A model generated the notes under the pieces. That model had not been told where the DNA came from, did not search any database, and worked only from the letters and a program-made list of their open reading frames with translations. The position numbers and the translations under genes were made by a program. From a virus, in IMG/VR virus record IMGVR_UViG_3300036806_000051, positions 1-37,152 of that record: a stretch of 37,152 bases of DNA; one strand, given 5' to 3'. This document shows, in pieces, positions 7,661-13,571 of the stretch (the first letter of the stretch is position 1; the number at the start of each line of letters is the position of its first letter).

Positions 7661-8695
7661 TCAGCCCGCCCAGCTCGCGAGGGCCGCGGCCGCGCGCTTC
7701 GCGGATCCGGTCCGGTACGTGTAGACCAGCCCGAGCGCGGCCTCGCGCTGCGCCTCGAGCTCGGGCCCGCCCGCGAACGCGGCGGCGACCGCGGCCGCCA
7801 GCTGGGGTCGTCGGTGGACCTGGACCCCGACGTGGGCCGCGCCGCAGAAGTGCGGGCCGGCAGTGATCGGGCATCCGGCAGACCGCTGGAACCGGAGCCC
7901 GTGATCGACGGCGAGCCGGTAGGTCGGCGGGTTCAGGACGACCACGTTCCGGCCCGTCGCGGCGAACGCGAATCCCGCGCTCGTGTTGTCGAACATCAGG
8001 ACGTCCGCGCGCCGGCTGACCTCGGCGAAGGAGGCGACCGGTTCGATGCCGACCTTGCGGTACCAGGGCACGAGGTCGGCGAACGCTCGAGGGTGCCCGG
8101 TCCCGATGATCGCGAAGTCGCCCGACCCGACGAGGTCGCGCAGATCATTCCGGATCCACGGGAACGCCCAGCGCGTCTCCTCGCAGACGTTCATGTCCCC
8201 GTGGAACGTCACGGCGAGGGTGAGCGGTCCGCCCGGCTCGCGTCGCGGCAGGGCCTCGGCGGCCGGCGACCCGATCACGGCGACCTCCGCCCTGGGGTAG
8301 CGGGCCCGATCCCGCGCGGCGGCCTGCTCGTTCGGGTGCAGGAACAGCCCGTACGCGTCCCGGCTCGCGCCGCCCGCGTAGCTCGAGGACTCGCCCGACA
8401 GTCGCTGCCCGCCGTAGCTCTGGCCGGCCCCGTGCTCCATGAGGGCGATCCGGGTGTAGCCCTTCGCGGCGACCGCGCGCCGCTCGCCGACGGCCGCGAC
8501 GAGCACGGGCCCGGGGGCGAGCTCGAGCGGGACGGCCCGGATCTTCGCCTTCAGGCCCAGGGCGGCGAGGGCGTCGAGCTCGCGCTGCCCGGCGACCATG
8601 TAGAGCCCGCGCCGCCGCGCCGGCAGGGCGGCGAAGATCGGGGCAGTGTGCTCGACGTAGTGGGGCCAGGACGCGTAGACGTTCACGCGGTTCAC
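7661..8695 (-). CDS. GT-B-type transferase resembling CDP-glycerol glycerophosphotransferases
   Basis: Putative sugar- or polyol-phosphate transferase of 344 aa. The motif pair is typical of TagF/TagB-like GT-B enzymes: MEHGAGQSYGG at about 86-96 in the middle and FDNTSAGFAFAATGRNVVVL at about 235-254, matching the D-x-S....E/F-a-a-x-g-x-P-v-v-x-L donor-site pattern. IGTGHPRAF (197-205) fits the 'KlHP' position. The donor and acceptor are not evident. The GTG start at 8695 makes a GTGA overlap with the stop of the preceding neck gene. A longer in-frame extension upstream exists but lies antisense-like over that gene and was not used. Presence inside the neck gene cluster suggests an acceptor on the virion or cell surface. 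Confidence 0.7.
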   Translation of the reverse strand: MNRVNVYASWPHYVEHTAPIFAALPARRRGLYMVAGQRELDALAALGLKAKIRAVPLELAPGPVLVAAVGERRAVAAKGYTRIALMEHGAGQSYGGQRLSGESSSYAGGASRDAYGLFLHPNEQAAARDRARYPRAEVAVIGSPAAEALPRREPGGPLTLAVTFHGDMNVCEETRWAFPWIRNDLRDLVGSGDFAIIGTGHPRAFADLVPWYRKVGIEPVASFAEVSRRADVLMFDNTSAGFAFAATGRNVVVLNPPTYRLAVDHGLRFQRSAGCPITAGPHFCGAAHVGVQVHRRPQLAAAVAAAFAGGPELEAQREAALGLVYTYRTGSAKRAAAALASWAG

Positions 8696-9147
8696 GAGCC
8701 CGACTCCGTCGGGACGTAGTCGGGGTTCAGCCGGAGGACGACCACGATCCCGACCGCCCGGACGTCCACCGAGCGGACCACGTCGAAGCGGACCGCCTCG
8801 ATGTACGCGTCCCACCACATCGGGTTGCGGCGGTGCGTGTCGACCGCGGCGTGGGCCTCGTCGACCCAGGCTGCCAGGGCGAGCGACACGTCGCGGTCGC
8901 GGGTGAGGACGCGCGCCTCGCCCTTCGCCGCGACGGTGTACGCGAGCCGGACGCGGAGGTCCGCCTCCGGCCATCGGCCCCGGTCCTCCTCGAGCTTCTG
9001 GGGGAGCCCGACGTCCGGCCACGCGTACAGGCGGGCGGCCACGTACTTCGCGGGGATCGCGCAGCTCTCGTCGGCGACCGTGCCCGAGGGCATCGGCATC
9101 ACCGCGCGGAGTGCGTCCACCGCGGCGATCGTCCGCGGGGCCGTCAT
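8692..9147 (-). CDS. neck protein, possible tail terminator
   Basis: Structural protein of 151 aa coupled to the connector gene upstream (ATGA overlap, start ATG 9147). It begins TIAAVDALRAVMPMPSGTVADESC and has a beta-rich middle, VRLAYTVAAKGEARVLTRDRDVSLALAAWVDE. It ends FDVVRSVDVRAVGIVVVLRLNPDY. That overall form (small alpha/beta protein, two long strands at the end) is common for tail terminators or head-closure proteins. I cannot distinguish these two roles. Its place between connector and gp10-like genes supports a neck function. Confidence 0.55.
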   Translation of the reverse strand: MTAPRTIAAVDALRAVMPMPSGTVADESCAIPAKYVAARLYAWPDVGLPQKLEEDRGRWPEADLRVRLAYTVAAKGEARVLTRDRDVSLALAAWVDEAHAAVDTHRRNPMWWDAYIEAVRFDVVRSVDVRAVGIVVVLRLNPDYVPTESGS

Positions 9148-9719
9148 CGGTCAGTGATCCGGTGCGTCGCGCCCGTGCCGAGCTGGACCGTCCGGAGCCC
9201 ACGGTGCGGGTTCAGCTTGCGGGCGATTGCCTCGCGCTGCGCCTCGACGGGGACGGATCGGCTGGACGAGTGGCCCTCGGTGGACTCCTGGGCGAACGGG
9301 CTCGCGGTGAGCGTCAGCCGGCAGAGCTCGAGGATCGCGCGGCGGACCGACTGGAGGTCCGTCGGCGTGGAGGTGACTTCGACCTTCGGACCCTGCCAGC
9401 TGCCGCCGATCCGCTCGAGGCGGGCGGGCCCGGTCAGGGCGTACTGGTCGGGGGTGAGGGTGACGCCGCCGTCGACCACGGCGAACTCCTCGCCGGATCC
9501 GCCCGCGGTCGGGCTGGTCGGGCGGCGGAGCAGGAGCGGGTCGGCGTAGCCGGCCTGGACCCAGATCGTCTGGGTGCGCTCGCCCGTGAGGGGCCCGATC
9601 CCGACGACCGCGTCGGTCGCGAGCCAGTCCTCCTCGCGGTCGATCACGCCCTGGAGCGCCTCGGCCTCGAGGCCGGGCGAGATCAGGGCTTCGACTTCCG
9701 CGACGTCGACGATGCTCAT
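9144..9719 (-). CDS. head-tail connector / adaptor protein
   Basis: Probable head-tail adaptor (gp6-like connector, 191 aa) encoded right after the major capsid gene. Residues 1-40 give the helical pattern expected of this family: VAEVEALISPGLEAEALQGVIDREEDWLA. A beta-rich middle (GVTLTPDQYALTGPARLERIGGSW) is followed by a helix, LQSVRRAILELCRLTLTASPF, and a basic C-terminus. Start ATG 9719. The 80-base gap upstream contains a perfect 12-bp inverted repeat. Confidence 0.65.
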   Translation of the reverse strand: MSIVDVAEVEALISPGLEAEALQGVIDREEDWLATDAVVGIGPLTGERTQTIWVQAGYADPLLLRRPTSPTAGGSGEEFAVVDGGVTLTPDQYALTGPARLERIGGSWQGPKVEVTSTPTDLQSVRRAILELCRLTLTASPFAQESTEGHSSSRSVPVEAQREAIARKLNPHRGLRTVQLGTGATHRITDR

Positions 9720-9732
9720 CGTTCGGCGAGCC

Positions 9733-9773
9733 GGCGAGGGGTGGAACCCGAGGAGGTCAGACCACCCCTCGCC
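9733..9773 (-). terminator. 12-bp stem-loop after the major capsid gene (attenuator-like)
   Basis: Perfect inverted repeat: GGCGAGGGGTGG at 9733-9744 and CCACCCCTCGCC at 9762-9773, with a 17-base loop. It lies in the gap between the capsid stop (9800) and the connector start (9719). No U-tract follows in the minus-strand transcript. It may act as an attenuator or a 3'-end stabiliser that lets capsid mRNA exceed downstream mRNA, rather than as a full terminator. Confidence 0.55.
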
Positions 9774-9799
9774 CGCTCAGCTCCTCTCGTCTGCCGGGC

Positions 9800-10621
9800 C
9801 TACGGCCGGCTGGCGGTGAGGATCGCCAGGGCCTCGGGGCGGAGGACCTTGACGCCGTACAGGTGGAGGCCCTTGACCGCGTCGGCGAAGCGCCGCTCGG
9901 GTCGGAAGGCTTCGACCTTGTTGATCTGCTCGGCGTACGACGTGGCGATCGCGTGGCCGGTCACGATCGCGTAGTCGGACGTGTTCACGAGGCCGTTGTT
10001 CGACCGGATCACGCGGAACCCGGCCGCCTCGCCGACCTGCCCGTTCGCGAGGGTGGACGCGGCCGAAGCTGCGCCCGACGCCACGAACCGGTCGTCCTTG
10101 AGGAGCAGGCCGTAGTACCACGGCGGGACGATCGCGAAGCGGCCGTCGGCCGGGACGTCGCGCTCGTCCAGGTCCGTCGAACAATCGACGAGCTGGTCGT
10201 ACGCCTCGGTCTCGGAGGTCACGACGGGGGTGCCGTCCGTCGCCATCGCGACCGCGACGGCGTGGTCGGCCTTCTTCGCCATCTTGTAGGCGGCGTTCTG
10301 GGTCGCCCCGTCCATGAGCGGGACCGACGCCTGCCGCTTGTCCACGTCGTCGACCTGGAAGTTGAAGTAGTCGGCCGAGTCGATGACCAGCGAGGTCATG
10401 TCATCGTCCAGGTCCTCGGGCGCGTCGATGTCCGAGTTCTTCGTGTATTCCTTGACGGTGATGTCGCTGATCGCGCCGATCCGGACGGTGTCGCCCTTCT
10501 CGGCAATCTCGCCCTCGTAGTCGCGATTGACGACGCCGCCCTGCGCGAAGACGAGGGCCGTCTCCAGGTGCGCGAGAAGGCGGGCGGTCCAGACCTCGGC
10601 GATGAAGCCGTCGACTGACAC
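9800..10621 (-). CDS. major capsid protein, P22-coat-like
   Basis: Major head subunit of 273 aa. The pattern is that of the P22 coat protein 5-like family of HK97-fold capsids: an N-terminal helix FIAEVWTARLLAHLETALVFA, then VNRDYEGEIAEKGDTVRIGAI and VIDSADYFNFQVDDVDKRQA. An A-domain-like helix with DGTPVV follows, then GRFAIVPPWYYGLLLKD and the end YAIVTGHAIATSYAEQINKVEAFRP. Start GTG 10621 with a good Shine-Dalgarno (GGAGG, plus 10631-10635, 9 bases away). It lies after scaffold and the glycan cassette and has its own promoter at 10787-10814 with a structured leader of roughly 155-160 bases. Confidence 0.88.
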   Translation of the reverse strand: MSVDGFIAEVWTARLLAHLETALVFAQGGVVNRDYEGEIAEKGDTVRIGAISDITVKEYTKNSDIDAPEDLDDDMTSLVIDSADYFNFQVDDVDKRQASVPLMDGATQNAAYKMAKKADHAVAVAMATDGTPVVTSETEAYDQLVDCSTDLDERDVPADGRFAIVPPWYYGLLLKDDRFVASGAASAASTLANGQVGEAAGFRVIRSNNGLVNTSDYAIVTGHAIATSYAEQINKVEAFRPERRFADAVKGLHLYGVKVLRPEALAILTASRP

Positions 10622-10650
10622 GGTGGGGGTCCTCCAGGGTCACGGGCTCC

Positions 10651-10695
10651 GGAACCTTCGGTCGGTTCCTCCGCTCACTTCCTCGCCGTGCGAGG
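10651..10695 (-). other. two small hairpins in the major-capsid leader
   Basis: The transcribed leader between the promoter at 10787-10814 and the capsid start contains two perfect short inverted repeats: GGAACC/GGTTCC (10651-10656 and 10664-10669, 7-base loop) and CCTCGC/GCGAGG (10681-10686 and 10690-10695, 3-base loop). They may stabilise the capsid mRNA or be chance products of a GC-rich sequence. No gene was found in 10622-10810. Confidence 0.35.
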
Positions 10696-10786
10696 CGGCC
10701 GCCTGGGCCGGGACGGGGTGCCCCCTGGGGCTGCGAGTCCGACCGGCCTGCCGCTCGAGCTCGCCCGCGGTTTCGTTTCGGCCGCG

Positions 10787-10814
10787 ACTATATCACCGGG
10801 CAATCGCCCGTCAA
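10787..10814 (-). promoter_or_regulatory. near-consensus sigma70-type promoter for the major capsid gene
   Basis: The minus strand carries TTGACG (10814-10809), a 16-base spacer and TATAGT (10792-10787). Each hexamer matches the consensus at 5 of 6 positions, which stands out in this GC-rich sequence. The spacer contains a small palindrome, CGGGC-GATT-GCCCG. The -35 box overlaps the stop codon (TGA 10813-10811) of the last glycan-cassette gene. The promoter would give the capsid gene independent, high transcription. Confidence 0.72.
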
Positions 10815-11545
10815 CGGTGCGGACGCGCCGCGAGCTCGAGGAACGCCGCCCGCAGCGCGGCCTGCCGCTCGGCCATTGCGCCCCGATCCGTGAGCCGGAC
10901 CACCCCCGGGACGATCCGATCGCCGAACGCCGACGCGTAGTCGGTGAACTTGTGCAGACCGCCGATCACGTCGCCGTGAGGCTCGAGGACGTGCGGGACG
11001 CCCAGGGCGTCGGCCGCGATCAGGGCGTGGAGGCTGGACGTATGGAGGACGCCCGCGGTCGCGAGCCGCGCCAGGAACAGGGTCGGCCGGCTCCGGACGT
11101 CCAGGAACCGGGCCTCGGGGTGACGGTCGACCATCGCGTGATCGACGTAGTGCGGAGCGATGGCCATCGGCGCGTCGGGCTTGCGCGGTCGGACGCCGCC
11201 GATCAGGTCGGGGACGAGGATGCCGGGGTCGCCCAGGACGGTCGCCGTCCGCGATAGCCCGAGCGCGTCCCGCGTGAGCGCGCCGCGAACGGCGAGTACT
11301 CGAGCGGCCGGGATCGAGCGGCGGCCGACGGGCCGGATGAACCCGGTCCCCAGGATGGTCCCGGCCCACGCGTTCGGCATCTTCGTCAGGACGCTCCCGA
11401 CCGTGACGAGCTCGGCGGCCCGCGGCGACGCCCACTCCGCCTCGATGCCGAAGTGCCGGAGGAGGACCGGGCCGAGCTGATCCCCGAAGTTCCGGCCCAG
11501 GCCGCACGTATGGCACCAGTACGTGAGGACCCGCGGCCGGCTCAC
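10811..11545 (-). CDS. polysaccharide pyruvyl transferase family protein
   Basis: Predicted to add a pyruvate ketal to a sugar, as CsaB-type and exopolysaccharide pyruvyl transferases (PF04230) do; 244 aa. Family features in order: NFGDQLGPVLLRHFG near the N-terminus (the 'N-x-G-D' nucleotide-side motif), VGSVLTKM (about 48-55), AVRGALTRDALGL (about 80-92), VLGDPGILVPDL, and the C-terminal SSLHALIAADALGVPHV followed by GLHKFTDYASAFGDR, which matches the 'SSLHG....KF.DYysS' ending of the family. GTG start at 11545 gives a GTGA overlap with the deacetylase. The length is shorter than many family members (about 300-400 aa). The acceptor is unknown. Confidence 0.83.
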   Translation of the reverse strand: MSRPRVLTYWCHTCGLGRNFGDQLGPVLLRHFGIEAEWASPRAAELVTVGSVLTKMPNAWAGTILGTGFIRPVGRRSIPAARVLAVRGALTRDALGLSRTATVLGDPGILVPDLIGGVRPRKPDAPMAIAPHYVDHAMVDRHPEARFLDVRSRPTLFLARLATAGVLHTSSLHALIAADALGVPHVLEPHGDVIGGLHKFTDYASAFGDRIVPGVVRLTDRGAMAERQAALRAAFLELAARPHR

Positions 11546-12042
11546 CGCCGCCCCATCCCGGGCCCCGGCTCCCAGCGGTCCGCGACGAACACTTCGCCCC
11601 GCTCGATGCCGCGGCCCTCGAGCCCGTACCGTCGGGCGATCTTGTCGGTCCGCCCGTCGTGCCGGCCGTAGGGCCACGCGAGCCGGCGAGGTCGGACGCC
11701 GAGGAGGTCGGCGAGGTCGTTCTGGGCCCGGGTCAGCTCCCAGACCATCGCGGCGGGCGGGATCCGGTCCATCAGCGGGTGACTGTAGGTGTGATTGCCG
11801 ATCGTATGACCGCGCCCGTGGAGCTCCCGGACGAGCGCGGCGGACGCCTGCCCGCGGAGTCCGATCCACCCCGTCACCACGAAGAACACGCCGCGCAGAT
11901 CCCGGAGCTCGAGGGCGTCGGCCGCGGTCCCGATGTCCGCGTACCCGTCGTCGAAGTGGAACTCGTCGAACCGTCGGGCCGCGCGGGCCAGCTCGGCGGG
12001 GAAGTCTTCGGTGAGCCGGTGCCAGAGGGCGACCGGCTTCAC
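11542..12042 (-). CDS. polysaccharide deacetylase (NodB homology domain)
   Basis: Predicted to remove acetyl groups from N-acetylated sugars in a surface polysaccharide or peptidoglycan; carbohydrate esterase family 4. Of 166 aa, nearly all is the NodB fold. Motif 1 is HFDDGYAD with D31 and D32. Motif 2 is IGNHTYSHPLMD with metal-binding H84 and H88. The AWPYGRHDG region corresponds to motif 3 (RxPxG-like, here W-P-Y-G). No signal peptide or membrane segment is seen, so the enzyme would act in the cytoplasm on precursors, or on virions. GTG start at 12042 overlaps the stop of the rhamnosyltransferase-like gene (GTGA), so the two are coupled. Confidence 0.85.
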   Translation of the reverse strand: MKPVALWHRLTEDFPAELARAARRFDEFHFDDGYADIGTAADALELRDLRGVFFVVTGWIGLRGQASAALVRELHGRGHTIGNHTYSHPLMDRIPPAAMVWELTRAQNDLADLLGVRPRRLAWPYGRHDGRTDKIARRYGLEGRGIERGEVFVADRWEPGPGMGRR

Positions 12043-12773
12043 TCGAGGACGCGCCAGTCGACGCCCGGGAACAGGCGGCGGATCCGCTCGGTCAGCTCCC
12101 CGTCGGCCTGCCGGTGGCCGCTGATCGTGTCGGCGTGCCGGGACCAGAGCCATGCCGGTTGCGTGTCCACGGTGACGATCGGGGCGGTCCGCTTGACGTC
12201 GCGGTGCCCGTAGTCGTAGACGCCCAGGGCGTCGCCCGGCATGGTCGCGAGGGTATGCATCGCGTTCTCATCGTGGACGACCCGGACCGCTCGGCCCTGC
12301 CAGACGCGGTAGCCGACGGGCTGCATGAGGATCGTCCGCCGCATAACGGCCCGTGCCGCGCGGACCGTCCGGGCGAGCGCGTCCGGAGTGAGGCCATCAT
12401 CGTCGTCGAGCCGAGTTTGGAGGGTCAGCTCCGACCGGTCGCCGATCGCCTCAGCCCAGGGGGCCCGGTAGGCGGTCGCCGCGATCTTCTGGACGGTGGT
12501 CGTCTCGCGGGCCTTGTCCCAGGGGGCCTGCGCGACCGTGCCCGGCCGCCAGAGCAGGACCACGAGCCGAGGGGCGGCGGCGGCGAATACCGCGCGCCGC
12601 TCCTCGAGCATCGGGTCGCGTTCGTCCAGGAGCACGATCCAGGTCCAGTCGCGGTGCGACTGGCCGGCCATGAGGCGAGCTGTCACGGCTTCGGTGATCC
12701 GGAGCCGTCGCGCGTTCGCCTCGGGGGTCCAGTCGGGACCGTACGCCGAGCGCGTCAGGACGAAGTGACGCAC
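12039..12773 (-). CDS. rhamnosyltransferase-like glycosyltransferase
   Basis: Putative glycosyltransferase of 244 aa resembling the PF11316 rhamnosyl transferase family. It starts RHFVLTRSAYGPDW, like the 'hfvlTRFs' start of that family. The segment WIVLLDERDP lies at about 45-54. An acidic metal-binding stretch, TRLDDDDGLTPDAL (D123-D126), equals the DxD motif for the nucleotide-sugar donor. IVTVDTQPAWLWSRHADT lies near the C-terminus. The GTG start at 12773 was chosen because the sequence upstream in this frame runs into the scaffold gene. It opens a three-gene cassette with deacetylase and pyruvyl transferase. The donor sugar cannot be read from the sequence. Confidence 0.75.
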   Translation of the reverse strand: MRHFVLTRSAYGPDWTPEANARRLRITEAVTARLMAGQSHRDWTWIVLLDERDPMLEERRAVFAAAAPRLVVLLWRPGTVAQAPWDKARETTTVQKIAATAYRAPWAEAIGDRSELTLQTRLDDDDGLTPDALARTVRAARAVMRRTILMQPVGYRVWQGRAVRVVHDENAMHTLATMPGDALGVYDYGHRDVKRTAPIVTVDTQPAWLWSRHADTISGHRQADGELTERIRRLFPGVDWRVLE

Positions 12774-12786
12774 CGCGTCGGCCCGA

Positions 12787-13551
12787 TCAGGACGGCTTCG
12801 CGAGGACCTTCTGGACCTCGTCCCAGCGGCGGTTGATTTCCGCCGCGGGCATCTTCCGGACCTCCTCGATCGTGAGCGGCTTGCCGCCACCGCGAGATCC
12901 GCCATCGGCCGAGCCCGCCCCGCCGCCGCCCCCGGACGTGGCCGCGAACTGCGGGTGATCCTTCAGGAGCTTGGCGACCAGGGCGGCCACGTTCTTCGGC
13001 TCGCCGTCATCGTCGTATTCGACGTCGGCCCGGTCGATCAGCCTGGGGATCAGGGCGAGGGATCCGGCCGGGACGCCCGCCGCGGCCGCGGCCTCGCGGA
13101 TCGCTGCCGAGGTCAGCCGTTCGGTCGCCGCCGTCTCGCGGGCCGCCGCCTTCTCCTCGCGTTCCTTGACCTCGGCGGCCTTCTTCTCGTCGGCCGTGAG
13201 CTGGGCGTCCTTGAGCGTCTTCAGCTCGGTCCGGGCGGCCGCCGCCTCGCGGTTCGCCTTCGCCGTGGCCGCGTCGATGTCGGCCTGGGTGAACGTCTTC
13301 CCAGCGTCGCCGGCCGCGCCCACTCCGCCAGCTGCGCCCGCTCCGGCCCCGGCATCGCCGGCCGCGCCGGTCCCGGATCCGCCAGCTGCGCCACCGGCCG
13401 CGCCACCCGCGGCCCCGGAGCCGGCCCCAGCGCCAGAGCCCGCCCCGGCTCCGGCATCGCCGCCAGCTGCGCCACCGGCCGCGCCGCCCGCGCCCTCGCC
13501 CTCGGGCGGTGTCAGATAGAGCGGGCCGAGCCCGCGCCCGTGCAGTCGCAT
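12787..13551 (-). CDS. capsid scaffold protein with Gly/Ala-rich repeat
   Basis: Probable internal scaffold (254 aa) encoded between portal and capsid genes. Residues 19-84 are an extreme Gly/Ala low-complexity region, with an 11-residue repeat AGGAAGGAAGG present twice 27 residues apart. Residues about 88-157 are a charged coiled coil (TAKANREAAAARTELKTLKD, EREEKAAARETAATERL), typical of scaffolds. The C-terminus is IEEVRKMPAAEINRRWDEVQKVL, like the capsid-binding helix ends of phage scaffolds. A strong Shine-Dalgarno GAGGAGG lies 8 bases before ATG 13551. No protease motif was seen. Confidence 0.8.
   Translation of the reverse strand: MRLHGRGLGPLYLTPPEGEGAGGAAGGAAGGDAGAGAGSGAGAGSGAAGGAAGGAAGGSGTGAAGDAGAGAGAAGGVGAAGDAGKTFTQADIDAATAKANREAAAARTELKTLKDAQLTADEKKAAEVKEREEKAAARETAATERLTSAAIREAAAAAGVPAGSLALIPRLIDRADVEYDDDGEPKNVAALVAKLLKDHPQFAATSGGGGGAGSADGGSRGGGKPLTIEEVRKMPAAEINRRWDEVQKVLAKPS
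13381..13492 (-). repeat. in-frame 31-bp direct repeat inside the scaffold gene
   Basis: Two 31-bp copies (13381-13411 and 13462-13492) differ at one base and are 81 bp apart, a multiple of three. They encode the repeated Gly/Ala block of the scaffold. Other partial copies of the same codon pattern lie at about 13327-13370. This looks like slippage or unequal recombination within a low-complexity coding region. Confidence 0.75.
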
Positions 13552-13571
13552 TCCGCGTTCCTCCTCGAGCG

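Noticed and set aside
7661-9202. 513-aa form of the glycosyltransferase
   Set aside because: The first 169 residues run through another gene's codons and are low-complexity; GTG 8695 makes a GTGA junction and begins the family-like part.
10811-11869. 352-aa form of the pyruvyl transferase
   Set aside because: The extra N-terminus is the shadow of the deacetylase gene; GTG 11545 fits the overlap rule.
13321-13500. Possible CRISPR-like repeat
   Set aside because: The repeats are in-frame codon repeats of the scaffold Gly/Ala region, with no spacers of regular length.
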